Positions 1 through 9,648 of a DNA stretch of 64,000 bases are shown here, one piece after another. The first letter of the stretch is position 1. Each line of letters starts with the position of its first letter. A program made the translations under genes and the position numbers. Below the pieces are notes generated by a model that was not told where the DNA came from, ran no database searches, and was given only the letters and a program-made list of their open reading frames with translations. This stretch comes from Bifidobacterium primatium (lineage in GTDB: Bacteria > Actinomycetota > Actinomycetes > Actinomycetales > Bifidobacteriaceae): NCBI RefSeq assembly GCF_002802875.1, contig NZ_PEBI01000005.1:62001-126000 (forward strand), written 5' to 3'.

Positions 1-2220
1 CATAATCTCGGCGGCACGTATCGCACGCTCGACTGGGCGAACGGCCGCATCCCCGTGGACGACGGCGTGAACAGCACCGACGGCTGGGCAGTGATCGACG
101 ATTCCGAATCCAACATCATCATCAAGGCCGATGAGGTCGGCGGCCACGCCAATCCGTTCGGCACATGGGTCGTGCCGAAGCCGGAGCCGACGACCGACCT
201 GTATCTGTTCGGCTACGGCCATCGCTACCGCGAGGCCGTGCATGATTTCTACAAGCTCACCGGCCCGACGCCGCTGCTGCCGCGATTCGTGCTGGGCAAC
301 TGGTGGAGCCGCTACCATCGCTACACCGAAGCCGAATACCAGGAGCTGGTCACGCGCTTCGAGGCCGAGGGACTGCCGTTCACGACGGCCGTCATCGACA
401 TGGACTGGCATCTGGTGGACGACGTCGACCCGAAGTACGGCTCGGGCTGGACGGGTTACACGTGGAACAGGGACTTCTTCCCCGACCCGCAGCGATTCCT
501 GCATTGGCTGCACGACCATGGCATGAAGACCACGCTGAACGTGCATCCTCGTGACGGCGTGCGCGCGTTCGAGGACGCCTACGCCGACATGGCCAAGGCG
601 ACGGGCGTGGACCCGAAGACCGGCGAGGCCGTGCAGTTCGACCTGACCGACCCGACGTTCATGGCCGCATACTTCGACAAGCTGCATCATCCGATGGAGG
701 ACGAGGGCGTCGACTTCTGGTGGCTCGACTGGCAGCAGGGCGGCGTGACCCGCCAGCGCGGCCTCGACCCGCTGTGGATGCTCAACCATCTGCATTACCT
801 GGATTCCGCGCGCGGCGACGCCCGTCGCGAAGGCGAGGATACCGATCCGGCGCAGAGGATGGACGCCCGCCCGCTCACGTTCTCGCGCTACGCCGGTCCG
901 GGCTCGCACCGCTACCCCATCGGCTTCTCCGGCGACACCGTGGTGACGTGGGAGTCGCTGAAGTTCCAGCCCGAGTTCACGGCCACGGCCTCGAACATCG
1001 GCTACGGCTGGTGGAGCCACGACATCGGCGGCCACATGTTCGGATACCGCGACGAGGAGCTGGAGGCGCGCTGGTACCAGCTGGGCACGTTCAGCCCCAT
1101 CAACCGCCTGCATTCCACCGATTCGCCGTTCAACGGCAAGGAGCCATGGAACTTCCACACCGAGGTGCGCGACGCGATGGATGCCACGCTGCGCTTGCGC
1201 CACGCGCTGATCCCGTACCTGTACACGATGAACTGGCGCGCCGCCCGCGAGGCCGAGCCGCTGGTGCAGCCGTTGTACTGGGACTACCCGGAGATCCGCG
1301 ACGCCTACAAGCTCACCGATGAGTTCCTCTTCGGTACGGAACTGCTGGTATCGCCGATCGTCACTCCGATCGACCGCGACGTGCAGATGGCGAAGGCCGA
1401 CGTGTGGCTGCCGCAGGGCACGTGGTTCGACTTCTTCGACGGCCGTCACTATGTGTCGCGACCTGCCGACGGACGTCGTCTCGAGGCGTGGCGCGGACTC
1501 GACCGGACGCCGGTGTTCGCCAGGGCCGGCGCCATCGTACCGCTGCAGGAGCTGCCGGAGAACGGCGCGGCGGCCGCAGGCGATGGCGGCACGCTGAACT
1601 CCGTCGCCAACCCCAAGGCCCTGCGCGTGCTGGTCTTCCCCGGTGCGAACGGCGAGTTCACCATGATCGAGGACGATGGCGCGGTGGAATCCGAAGTGCG
1701 TAAAACGACCACATGTTTCACGTGGAACATTGGCGGCGAGGTCGGCTCCGGCAATGCGTCGTTCGTCATCAATGCGGCCGAGGGCGCGACCGACGTCATC
1801 CCCGAGGAGCGCTCGTGGACGGTGGTGTTCCGCGGCGTGAAGGACTCGGCGGTCACGGTGTCGGCGGCCGGCAGCGCGGCGGTCGAGGCCCGGACGTCCT
1901 ACGACGAGGAGACGCTCAGCCTCATCGTCGAGATTCCCGCCACCGCAGTCAGCGAAACCATCACGCTCACGCTGACCGACGGCGCGACGGTCGCCGAGAA
2001 CCCGACGTCCGACGACGTGTTCCGCGTGCTCAAGGACGCGCAGATGTACTACCTCACCAAGGAGAAGGCCAAGTCCCTCATCGACGACCTCGGCGTCGCC
2101 GCCCTGCCGGGACTCGCCACCCTCGAGGACCTGCACGGCGTGGACGAGAGCCGCTACAACGACTCCCACATGCCGCAGTCGGTGGTCCAGGCGCTCGCCG
2201 AGGTGCTCACGCGCGCGTAG
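1..2220 (+). CDS. GH31 family glycoside hydrolase, 5'-truncated
   Basis: The reading frame is already open at base 1, so the N-terminus lies outside the window; 739 codons plus the stop are visible. The fragment has the GH31 (alpha/beta)8 barrel: WWLDWQQGG, with the expected nucleophile Asp at bases 727-729, and FSGDT with the likely acid/base Asp at 934-936, followed by the conserved HDIGGH segment. A beta-rich C-terminal region follows. GH31 enzymes are retaining alpha-glucosidases, alpha-xylosidases, alpha-galactosidases or related; the WLDWQ type motif differs from the DFGE type of YicI-like xylosidases, and I cannot fix the substrate. No signal peptide can be judged. It converges on a sugar-porter gene, which suggests uptake and hydrolysis of an alpha-glycoside. 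Confidence 0.93.
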   Translation, partial: HNLGGTYRTLDWANGRIPVDDGVNSTDGWAVIDDSESNIIIKADEVGGHANPFGTWVVPKPEPTTDLYLFGYGHRYREAVHDFYKLTGPTPLLPRFVLGNWWSRYHRYTEAEYQELVTRFEAEGLPFTTAVIDMDWHLVDDVDPKYGSGWTGYTWNRDFFPDPQRFLHWLHDHGMKTTLNVHPRDGVRAFEDAYADMAKATGVDPKTGEAVQFDLTDPTFMAAYFDKLHHPMEDEGVDFWWLDWQQGGVTRQRGLDPLWMLNHLHYLDSARGDARREGEDTDPAQRMDARPLTFSRYAGPGSHRYPIGFSGDTVVTWESLKFQPEFTATASNIGYGWWSHDIGGHMFGYRDEELEARWYQLGTFSPINRLHSTDSPFNGKEPWNFHTEVRDAMDATLRLRHALIPYLYTMNWRAAREAEPLVQPLYWDYPEIRDAYKLTDEFLFGTELLVSPIVTPIDRDVQMAKADVWLPQGTWFDFFDGRHYVSRPADGRRLEAWRGLDRTPVFARAGAIVPLQELPENGAAAAGDGGTLNSVANPKALRVLVFPGANGEFTMIEDDGAVESEVRKTTTCFTWNIGGEVGSGNASFVINAAEGATDVIPEERSWTVVFRGVKDSAVTVSAAGSAAVEARTSYDEETLSLIVEIPATAVSETITLTLTDGATVAENPTSDDVFRVLKDAQMYYLTKEKAKSLIDDLGVAALPGLATLEDLHGVDESRYNDSHMPQSVVQALAEVLTRA

Positions 2221-2297
2221 CCGCATGGGCATCGCATAGGCACATAGCCGCGTAGACACGTCCACATAGCACATGGGACATACGCGCGAACAGACAC

Positions 2298-2336
2298 CGA
2301 TGGGGCTGCACGGCGAAGCGTCGTGCAGCCCCATCG
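2298..2336. terminator. Bidirectional stem-loop terminator
   Basis: A perfect 15-bp inverted repeat (arms 2298-2312 and 2322-2336, nine-base loop) lies between two convergent genes, GH31 on the plus strand and the sugar porter on the minus strand. It probably ends both transcripts; the following bases are only moderately T-rich. Confidence 0.75.
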
Positions 2337-2390
2337 TCATATTTGCGATATCCATTGCGCCATTGCGATATCACCGCCGAAACGTCATCG

Positions 2391-3806
2391 TCACTTCTTC
2401 GGACGGAAGAACTCCTCGATCTCCTCGAGACGCTTGCCCTTGGTCTCGGGGACCAGGAACCTGACGCCGAGGAAGCCGATGATGTCGAGCGCCGCGAAGA
2501 ACAGGAACATGCCCTGGCCGCCCCAGCCGGAGAACATCATCGGGGTGAACTGGCCGACCAGCCACGCGGTGCCCCAGATGAACACGCCGCACAGGCCGGA
2601 GGCGCGGCCTCGCAGATGCGTGGGGAACAGTTCGGGAATCATCACCCAGGTGACCGGGCCCATGGAGAACGCGAACGCGGCGATGAATCCGCAGGCGAAC
2701 ACCACGACCAGCACCCCCGACGCATTGAACATGAAGGTCAGCGCCATGGCGATGGCGAACGCGGCCATCAGCGCCGTGCCCCACAGCATCAGCGGCTTGC
2801 GTCCCGCGCGGTCGATGAGCACCATGCCCACGACGGTGAACACCAGCTCGACGCCGCCCACCATGGTGGACGCCAGGAATTCCGAGTTGCCGCCGAAGCC
2901 GGCGTTGCGGAAGATGGTCGGTCCGTAGAAGGAGATGGTGTTCTGGCCGACCGCCTGATTGAACACGGCCAGGAAGATGCCCACCATCATCGCCTTGCGC
3001 AGACCGGGACCGAACAGTTCGGCGAAGCTGCCGCTCTGGTCGAGCTTGATGGACGCCTCGATGGCCTTGGCCTCCTCGCGCGCGCCTTCCGTGCCGTTGA
3101 TGCGTTCGAGGATCCTGAAGCCCTGCTCCTGCTTGCCGGACTGCATGAGGAATCGCGGGCTTTCCGGCGCGAGCAGCATGAACACGAACAGCACCAGCGC
3201 GGGCGCGGCGCCGATGCCGAGCACCCAGCGCCAGCCGGTGCTCACGCCCCATGCATGCGAGCCGGACTGGGCGATGCAGAAGTTGATGATGTTGGTGAGG
3301 AAGATGCCGATGATGCACAGGAACTGGTACATGGAAGACAACGTGCCTCGCCATTTCGCCGGCGCGCATTCGGTGACGTACGTGATGGATATCGACGACG
3401 ACAGGCCGATGCCGAGGCCACCGATGATTCGCGCGGCGATCAGCTGTTCGGGTGACTGGGTGAACGCGGCGAACAGGCCGGCGATGAAGAAGAACAGGGC
3501 GCCGAACATCATGACCTTGCGTCGGCCGATGCGGTCGCTGAGGAAGCCGGATGCGCCGACGCCGACCACGCCGCCGATGAAGATGCTGGAGACGATGAGG
3601 CCCTCATGGGCCGGGGTGAGGTCGTAGAGCTCCTGCAGGAAGCCGATGGCTCCGGAGATGCTCACGGCGTCGTAGCCGTAGAGCAGGCCTGCCATGCCGG
3701 CGCTGAGTGCCAGGATGATGACGTATTTCATGGATCCTTGCGAGACCGGCGTGGTCGACGGTCGGACGGCGTCGTCTTCGTTGACGACCTTGTGCGTGGA
3801 GGACAT
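2391..3806 (-). CDS. MFS sugar porter (2.A.1.1-type proton symporter)
   Basis: A 471-residue, 12-TM major facilitator of the sugar porter family (relatives of XylE, AraE, GalP). Visible hallmarks are SDRIGRR after TM2, PESPRFL before the central loop, the second-half repeat DRAGRK and the C-terminal PETKGK. The N-terminus is cytoplasmic, about 25 residues, before TM1. An AAGGA Shine-Dalgarno lies six bases before the ATG. A terminator at 3871-3909 separates it from the upstream DUF5107 gene, so it probably has its own promoter. Family members import pentoses or hexoses with protons; the actual sugar is not readable from sequence. The GH31 neighbour suggests a monosaccharide or small glycoside released from an alpha-glycan. 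Confidence 0.93.
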   Translation of the reverse strand: MSSTHKVVNEDDAVRPSTTPVSQGSMKYVIILALSAGMAGLLYGYDAVSISGAIGFLQELYDLTPAHEGLIVSSIFIGGVVGVGASGFLSDRIGRRKVMMFGALFFFIAGLFAAFTQSPEQLIAARIIGGLGIGLSSSISITYVTECAPAKWRGTLSSMYQFLCIIGIFLTNIINFCIAQSGSHAWGVSTGWRWVLGIGAAPALVLFVFMLLAPESPRFLMQSGKQEQGFRILERINGTEGAREEAKAIEASIKLDQSGSFAELFGPGLRKAMMVGIFLAVFNQAVGQNTISFYGPTIFRNAGFGGNSEFLASTMVGGVELVFTVVGMVLIDRAGRKPLMLWGTALMAAFAIAMALTFMFNASGVLVVVFACGFIAAFAFSMGPVTWVMIPELFPTHLRGRASGLCGVFIWGTAWLVGQFTPMMFSGWGGQGMFLFFAALDIIGFLGVRFLVPETKGKRLEEIEEFFRPKK

Positions 3807-3870
3807 GATGATTCCTTACTGTGATGACTGCGATATTGAGATGGTTACGGCTTCGTTGCCGATATGAAAA

Positions 3871-3909
3871 ACGGGACGTCCTGGAGGAGGAGAGATCAGG
3901 ACGCCCCGT
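3871..3909 (-). terminator. Rho-independent terminator of the DUF5107/TPR gene
   Basis: Inverted repeat with 13-bp arms (3871-3883 and 3897-3909, one mismatch). Read on the minus strand it is followed directly by five T residues, the standard intrinsic terminator pattern, downstream of the stop at 3986. Confidence 0.8.
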
Positions 3910-3985
3910 CTATGGAAGAAGGAGGGGAACCGGCCGCCGATATGGTCGGAGGAGTCGAACGTGTCGGCGGCCGGTATGAGGGGGA

Positions 3986-6900
3986 TCAGGCGTCGAGCGC
4001 GCCGAGCAGGTGCAGCTCGAACCTGGCCTTGAGGTTGTCGGGGTTGAGCTTCAGGCTCTCCTCGAACAGCTCGCGGGCGCCGGCCTTGTCGTTGAAGAAC
4101 AGGCGGCTGTAGGCGAGCGCGCGGACCGTTTCGGCCTTGTGCTCGGTCACGCCGTCGGGCACGAACGACAGGTGCAGCGAGGTGACGATGGGCTTGCGGT
4201 CGAGGTCGTTCTTCACGTCCTCCTCCCACTTGACCACGGAGGCGCTCATGTCCTTGCGGGAGATGATGTTGTCGCCGAGCAGGCGTTCGGCGAGCGCCAC
4301 GTAGTAGTCGGTCTCCGGTCCCATGTAGGGGCTGTAGTTGCTGTGGATGAAGGGCAGCAGGCGGGATGCGGCCTTGCGGGCCTCGTCCTCGCGGCCGAGC
4401 TTCTGCAGCGCGGCGGCCTCGAACCAGCGGGCGTAGTACAGCTGCTGGGTGTCCCACCATCCGGCGCGGAAGTTCGCGGGGATGATCTGCGCGTTGCGGT
4501 AGCATTCGAGCGCCTCTTCGACCTTGCCGTCGCGTTCGAGCAGTCGGCCCTTGCAGCACAGCGCGAAGGTGTACGACTCGGTGAGGTAGGTCTCCTGGCA
4601 TTCGGCGGCCACGAACTCGTGGTGCTTGAGCACGTCGAGCGCCTTGTCGAATTCGAACACGTTGCTGTAGGCGTCGGCCAGGTCCCAGGAGAGGGTGTCG
4701 GAGGGCTTGTCGGGCAGGTTGGCGAGCAGCCAGTCGAGGCGTTCGCGTCCGTCGACGCCGAGCTTGGCGGCCACGTAGTTGGTCTCGCGCACGAGCGTGT
4801 CGTCCTTCGGCTTGACCTCCACGGCCTTCTTCATGAGTTCCAGTGCCTCCTCGCGGCGGTCGAACTTGCTGAAGTAGGCGATGGCGAGGTTGCGCCATGC
4901 GATGTAGAAGCCGGGCTTCAGTTCGGTGACCTTCTTCCACTGGTCCGCGGCGGCCTTGTACTGCAGCTTGTTGTACAGGATGCAGCCGTACAGGTAGGCG
5001 GCGGTGTAGTCGGTCGGGTCGGCTTCGACGGCGGCCTTGAGCACGGGCAGCTCCTCGAGGCGGTACGGGAACACGTCCACGATCGGGCTGTCGGACACGG
5101 CCTTGCGGTTGGAGGCGGCGGATTCGGTCTTGCCGAGCGCGTCGTAGACGAAGGCGAGCGTGTAGTGGGTCATCGGCGTGGACTGTCCGGCGAGCTTGGC
5201 GCCTTCGAGCAGGGCGACGGCCTCGTCCTTCAGTCCGGCGAGCAGCAGGTCGAACGTGACGTCGAGGATGGTCTGCGCGGGGTTGCTCAGCAGGATCGAG
5301 TAGAACTCGCCGAGGTCCTTGCCGGAGTAGTAGAGGTGCGCGAAGCGTGCCAGGTGGTCGAGGCGGTCGCGGGCGATGATGCCTTCGAGCTCGGCCAGGC
5401 CGGTCTCCTTGTCGCCGAGCTTGATTTCGGCGATGGCCTTGTAGGTGCCGCAGATGGCGTGGTCGGCTTCCTTCTTGAGCGCCTGCTCGGCGTGCTCCTT
5501 CATCTTGGCCCAGTCGCCGCGCTGTCCGTCGATGCCGGCGATGTAGGTCATGGCCGGGGAGATGACGTTGTTGCTCCACGCGGCCTTGAAGAAGGTCTCG
5601 TAGGCGGCGTCGACCTCGCCCTTGCCGTACTCGCACAGCGCCTTGAGGTAGCTGTAGGTGCCGTCGTACGGGTTGTGGTTGAACCGGTTGAGCACCTTGT
5701 CGGCGCGGCGCAGGTATTCGAGCGCCTCGTCGTACAGGGCGTTGTTGTAGCGGTCCTCGGCCATGGCGAGCAGCGACGGCAGGTGCTCGGGGTCGCGTTC
5801 GAGCGCCACGAGGTAGTAGTCGCGCCCCTTGAACGACGGGTCGCGGTACTGGTCGATGTGCTGGCCGGCCACGTAGATCTCCTGCGCGGTGGTGAGCTCG
5901 TGCGGGGTGGGGATGCCGGGGTTGTCCTCGGGGATGCGCAGCACGTCGGGCTTGTCCTCGGTGTAGTTCATGAGCACGGTGCCGTCGGCGGCGGTCAGGC
6001 GCAACGTGTAGACGTCGGCCGGCAGCGCCACGTCGAACTCGCGGTAGTCGCCCGGGTCGAGCGTGATGCTTTCGCGCAGCACCGTGTTCTCGCCATCGGA
6101 CACTTCGAGCACGGCGTCGGCCACGCTCTTGGTGACGGCGATGCGCACCTCGCTGTTGGCCTTGTCGAGGTTGACCACGCCGTGGATGTTGGCGAAGGTC
6201 GGGGCCTTGGTGCCGTGGATCGGGAACCAGAACTGCGACCAGGTCTTCACCTCGTAGGGGGCGATGTACGTGAAGTCGGGCTGGTCGTCGGAGTAGGCGC
6301 CGGCCATGAGCTCGGCGTGCTCGCCGTCGTTGTCGGTGAGGTTGCCGTTCCATGCGTCGCCGAGGTCCTCGAGCGCCCACATGAACTGCTTCTTGCCGGG
6401 GACCATGTGGTGGTCGGCCACGTGCACGGTGCCGCAGTCGCGGTCGTGGTCGTAGCCGCCGAAGAAGTCGTACTTCGAGGGGGCGGCGAAGTAGGAGTTG
6501 CCCTTCAGCGTGTTCTTGTGGATGCTGATGTCAGTTTCCTCTTCGTGGTTCTCCACCGCGTACCAGCCCTTGGTGATCGGGAAGGTGGCGTGGTGGCGGT
6601 CGTAGTGGTGGTGCACGTAGCCGACGTCCTGCGGGAAGAACAGCTGGTAGTTGGCGTTGACGTGGATGCCGGCGTTCTCGTACCAGAGGAACGGATGCTT
6701 GACGGGCGTGCGGTTGTCGATCTTCACCACGGTCTCGTAGTAGGAGACGTCCGGGCGCAGCTTGACGCCCCACGTGCCCTTGAGACGGTACTGGCCCGGC
6801 GAGGGAGCGGCCTCGGAGCACCAGACGATCACGGTGCCGTCGTCGAGCTTCTCGATGCTGTAGTCGACGGCCATGTAGGTGCCGGGACGGTGGTGGAACG

Positions 6901-7267
6901 GGAAGTTGAACTCCATGCCGCCGGAGATCCAGTTGCCGTAGGAGCCGACGATGACGGGCTTGATGCGGTGGTGACGGTAGAGGAAGTTGTAGTCGTTGAC
7001 CTTGTCGTAGCCTTCGAGGATGCGGCCGCCGAGCTCGGGCAGGATCAGCAGGCGGATGTAGTCGTTTTCGAGGCGGACGACGGTGTACTCATGGTCGGTG
7101 AGCTTGTCGCGTTCCACGCCGAGCGTCACACGGTTCGGGTAGGCGTAGCCGGTGGAGCCCTGGTGCTGGCGGAACTCCGAGTACATGGGCATTTCGTCGG
7201 GGGCGGGCGGTTCGTAGGTCGGGATGATCATCTTCTCGACGCCGGTGACCACGGGATTGTGAGGCAT
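3986..7267 (-). CDS. DUF5107 and tetratricopeptide-repeat protein
   Basis: A 1093-residue protein. I chose the ATG at 7267 because AAGGAG lies six bases upstream; an in-frame start 29 codons further upstream has no such signal. Residues about 1-330 form a DUF5107-type beta-sandwich that looks like a carbohydrate-active fold (motifs LPELGGRI, FPFHHRPGTY, ENAGIHVNANYQ). A linker follows, and roughly residues 430-1060 are TPR helical repeats (W-LG-Y-A-P patterns). There is no signal peptide or TM segment, so it is cytoplasmic. DUF5107/TPR proteins commonly sit in sugar-utilisation loci of actinobacteria and firmicutes; the biochemical function is not established. The AraC gene lies directly upstream and a sugar porter downstream. 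Confidence 0.85.
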   Translation of the reverse strand: MPHNPVVTGVEKMIIPTYEPPAPDEMPMYSEFRQHQGSTGYAYPNRVTLGVERDKLTDHEYTVVRLENDYIRLLILPELGGRILEGYDKVNDYNFLYRHHRIKPVIVGSYGNWISGGMEFNFPFHHRPGTYMAVDYSIEKLDDGTVIVWCSEAAPSPGQYRLKGTWGVKLRPDVSYYETVVKIDNRTPVKHPFLWYENAGIHVNANYQLFFPQDVGYVHHHYDRHHATFPITKGWYAVENHEEETDISIHKNTLKGNSYFAAPSKYDFFGGYDHDRDCGTVHVADHHMVPGKKQFMWALEDLGDAWNGNLTDNDGEHAELMAGAYSDDQPDFTYIAPYEVKTWSQFWFPIHGTKAPTFANIHGVVNLDKANSEVRIAVTKSVADAVLEVSDGENTVLRESITLDPGDYREFDVALPADVYTLRLTAADGTVLMNYTEDKPDVLRIPEDNPGIPTPHELTTAQEIYVAGQHIDQYRDPSFKGRDYYLVALERDPEHLPSLLAMAEDRYNNALYDEALEYLRRADKVLNRFNHNPYDGTYSYLKALCEYGKGEVDAAYETFFKAAWSNNVISPAMTYIAGIDGQRGDWAKMKEHAEQALKKEADHAICGTYKAIAEIKLGDKETGLAELEGIIARDRLDHLARFAHLYYSGKDLGEFYSILLSNPAQTILDVTFDLLLAGLKDEAVALLEGAKLAGQSTPMTHYTLAFVYDALGKTESAASNRKAVSDSPIVDVFPYRLEELPVLKAAVEADPTDYTAAYLYGCILYNKLQYKAAADQWKKVTELKPGFYIAWRNLAIAYFSKFDRREEALELMKKAVEVKPKDDTLVRETNYVAAKLGVDGRERLDWLLANLPDKPSDTLSWDLADAYSNVFEFDKALDVLKHHEFVAAECQETYLTESYTFALCCKGRLLERDGKVEEALECYRNAQIIPANFRAGWWDTQQLYYARWFEAAALQKLGREDEARKAASRLLPFIHSNYSPYMGPETDYYVALAERLLGDNIISRKDMSASVVKWEEDVKNDLDRKPIVTSLHLSFVPDGVTEHKAETVRALAYSRLFFNDKAGARELFEESLKLNPDNLKARFELHLLGALDA

Positions 7268-7405
7268 GGGAAACTCCTTCATTTCGTATGCGTTCGTTGG
7301 GTTTTGCAATGTTCTTGACTGCGCTGTCACCATCAAAGTTACGCCCGAAACCAAGGGGTCGATTTATAAAAAATGCTTTCCGATATTTAAAAAACATCCA
7401 AGGAA

Positions 7406-7426
7406 CCGAACATCGATAATGTTCGG
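7406..7426. promoter_or_regulatory. Candidate operator: 8-bp-arm palindrome upstream of the DUF5107 gene
   Basis: CCGAACAT, five bases, ATGTTCGG: a perfect inverted repeat in the 228-bp gap between the AraC gene and the DUF5107 gene, just upstream of an AT-rich promoter-like stretch (7365-7395, containing TATAAA on the minus strand). It is a plausible binding site for a regulator of the DUF5107 gene, possibly the adjacent AraC protein, although AraC sites are often direct repeats. Confidence 0.45.
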
Positions 7427-7431
7427 ATAAG

Positions 7432-7491
7432 GGCGTCGTTTTCCGACCGGCCGACGATGTCGAAGGCACCGGCCGGCCAAAAAACGACGCC
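7432..7491 (-). terminator. Long stem-loop after the AraC gene
   Basis: Eleven-bp outer arms (7432-7442 and 7481-7491) and an inner GGCCGG/CCGGCC stem lie five bases after the AraC stop codon. The AAAA/TTTT ends of the arms make it a usable intrinsic terminator. Confidence 0.6.
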
Positions 7492-7495
7492 GACG

Positions 7496-8353
7496 CTATC
7501 CCCGCACCGACCGTCGGTACTCCAACGGCGTCATGCCCTCCGCGTTGCGGAACGCCAGACAGAACGCGCTCGGCGACGAAAACCCGCATTTTGCGCAGAT
7601 CCGTTTCAACGAATCGTCGGTCCTGGCAAGCAGCCGCTTCGCCGCGTCCATGCGCGCCTTGACGAGGAACGCGTGCGGCGTCAGTCCCGTCGCCCTGCGG
7701 AACTCCTTGATGAAATAGCCGCGGCTCATGCACGCCATATTCGCCAGCTCGTCGTTCGTCAACGGTTGGGCGAGATTCGCCACGATGAAATCCTGCACAT
7801 CCTCCATGGCGTACTGATGGGCGGACTCCCCCTCGGGCGCATCGTCGCCGGAACCGGCGCATTCGGTGAGAATGTCGGTCAGATACCGCGACATCAACGG
7901 TTCCGACATCCGCGTGCCCTCACGGAAGCCCTCGCCGATGCGTCGCAGACGATTCACCGCGAACTGCGAGTTGGCGGTGGAGAACACGTTGCCAGCGCGC
8001 TCGCTGATGAAGTCGTAGTACATGCGCGCGGAGATGCCGTTGAAGTGGATCCACAGCACCTCGCTGTCCGCCAACGCCTCATATGACTGCGGTTCGTAGC
8101 AGTCGATGAGCACGAAGTCGCCGGCATGCGCGACGATGCGGTCGCGTCCGGGGATGTCGATGCCGAATCTGCCCGATCGGATGAAGAACAGCAGGAAATT
8201 GTCGAGCGGGCCACGGTTGAGCCTGTAGCCGGCCACATACCGGTACGATCCCAGCCACTCGGGGTAGAGGAACACCTTCGCGCCCGAGTTGGTCGGCTGG
8301 TACCGATAATGCTCGGATTGCTCGTTGACCACGTTCCGTTCCGCCGGTTTCAT
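7496..8353 (-). CDS. AraC family transcriptional regulator
   Basis: A 285-residue regulator. The start is the ATG at 8353 because GAAGGAG precedes it at a normal distance; upstream in-frame ATGs have no such signal. Residues 1-150 are a cupin-like ligand-binding arm (the IPGRDRIVAHAGDF segment). The last ~100 residues hold two helix-turn-helix motifs, including LANMACMSRGYFIKEFRRATG and the AraC signature ICAKCGFSSPSAFCLAFR, ending GMTPLEYRR. It probably senses a sugar and controls the DUF5107 gene and possibly the adjacent sugar porter and GH31 gene. It is divergent from the galactose-type mutarotase, with a shared 128-bp intergenic region. Confidence 0.92.
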   Translation of the reverse strand: MKPAERNVVNEQSEHYRYQPTNSGAKVFLYPEWLGSYRYVAGYRLNRGPLDNFLLFFIRSGRFGIDIPGRDRIVAHAGDFVLIDCYEPQSYEALADSEVLWIHFNGISARMYYDFISERAGNVFSTANSQFAVNRLRRIGEGFREGTRMSEPLMSRYLTDILTECAGSGDDAPEGESAHQYAMEDVQDFIVANLAQPLTNDELANMACMSRGYFIKEFRRATGLTPHAFLVKARMDAAKRLLARTDDSLKRICAKCGFSSPSAFCLAFRNAEGMTPLEYRRSVRG

Positions 8354-8469
8354 GACGCACTCTCCTTCGAGTCGTTTGTCGGCCGTCCGCATCGTCGCGT
8401 CGGCATCGCTGCGCACTTTTCGATAACGTTACAGCACTTTTCATATAGTATGCCGCACGGCCATCGACG

Positions 8470-8475
8470 TAGCCT
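8470..8475 (+). promoter_or_regulatory. -10-like hexamer TAGCCT, leaderless galM
   Basis: TAGCCT ends six bases before the galM ATG at 8482, and no Shine-Dalgarno is present. The spacing places transcription start at or next to the A of the ATG. Confidence 0.5.
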
Positions 8476-8481
8476 GACCTC

Positions 8482-9525
8482 ATGGCACACCTTCAGGAAA
8501 CGCCCGCGCCGACATTCGACGACGATATCCGCGCGGTTGATATTGCAGGCCCGGACGGCATGGCCGCCCGTCTGACGAACCATGGCGCACGACTCATGTC
8601 ATTGACCGTGCCCGACCGCGACGGACGTATGACCGACGTGACGCTCGGCAAGGACGATCCGCACGACTACCTCACGGATGATACATTGATGGGCGCGATC
8701 GTCGGGCGCAACGCCAACCGCATCCAAAACGCGCGGCTCATGCTCGGCGGACGTCAATACCGGCTGACGGCGAACGAGGGACGGAACAACAATCACAGCC
8801 AGCCGAACGGATACGAGCATCGCAATTGGACGATTCTCGACGTCGGCGACTCGTTCGTCGAGTTTGCGTTGGACAGTCCCGACATGGACCAGGGATTCCC
8901 CGGACGGTTCCGCTTGCAGGTGCGGTATGCGCTGGTCGGCGGCGGATTGACGCTGACCGTGCGCGGCGGCTGCGACGAGACGACCGTCGCCAATCTGACC
9001 ACGCATACGTATTGGAATCTCAATGGCGAGGGAAGCGGCGACGTGCTCGGGCATCGACTGCATATACCGTCGGAACGGTTCCATCCGACCGACGAACGGT
9101 TCATTCCCCTACCGGAGCCGGCGGCCTCCGTCGCCGGCACGCCCATGGATTTTCGCGATACGGCCGTCATCGGCGAACGACTGCACGAAGGAGAACGACG
9201 TGGCGACCGGCAGATCGCGCTCGCCCGCGGATACAATCACGCGTTCCCGATCGAGGGAACTGGTCTGCGTCTTATGGCCGAAGCCGCCGGCGAGCGCAGC
9301 GGCATCCATATGGCGATGTATGCGAACGCCCCGACCGTGCTGCTGTACACGGCCGGATTCCTCGATGGCGTCTCCGGCAGACACGGCCATCGGTATGGCC
9401 CTTCCGCGGGACTATGTCTGGAGCCGGGATTCGTGCCGGATGCGGTGCATCGCACGGATTGCGCCAGGCCGGTTCTGCCCGCCGGCACCGGGTACCGGCT
9501 CGACGTGCTGTATCGGTTCGGATGA
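8482..9525 (+). CDS. galM: Aldose 1-epimerase (mutarotase)
   Basis: A 347-residue GalM-family protein that interconverts alpha and beta anomers of hexoses such as galactose or glucose. Visible signatures are GRNANRI in the N-terminal beta-supersandwich, the catalytic-base His in THTYWNLNGEGSGD, and the catalytic Glu in LCLEPGFVPDAVH near the C-terminus. There is no signal peptide, so it acts in the cytosol. The gene is divergent from the AraC regulator, hence probably part of the same sugar-response locus. A TAGCCT hexamer six bases before ATG and no ribosome binding site point to leaderless translation. Confidence 0.93.
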   Translation: MAHLQETPAPTFDDDIRAVDIAGPDGMAARLTNHGARLMSLTVPDRDGRMTDVTLGKDDPHDYLTDDTLMGAIVGRNANRIQNARLMLGGRQYRLTANEGRNNNHSQPNGYEHRNWTILDVGDSFVEFALDSPDMDQGFPGRFRLQVRYALVGGGLTLTVRGGCDETTVANLTTHTYWNLNGEGSGDVLGHRLHIPSERFHPTDERFIPLPEPAASVAGTPMDFRDTAVIGERLHEGERRGDRQIALARGYNHAFPIEGTGLRLMAEAAGERSGIHMAMYANAPTVLLYTAGFLDGVSGRHGHRYGPSAGLCLEPGFVPDAVHRTDCARPVLPAGTGYRLDVLYRFG

Positions 9526-9648
9526 GAGGCAGCGTGTCACGCTGGTCGGACGCGGGGCCGATTCGCGGGCATGAGCCGCCTAACCCACATAACGCAAACG
9601 GTCCATTCCATGCAGCCGAAAGCCCGGCCCGGTCACTCCCCCGCCCGA

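Noticed and set aside
4010-7318. A 1102-codon open frame on the plus strand opposite the DUF5107 gene
   Set aside because: It is an antisense shadow of a GC-rich gene: biased composition, Val/Gly/Asp/Glu/His-rich and no domain, and no ribosome site.
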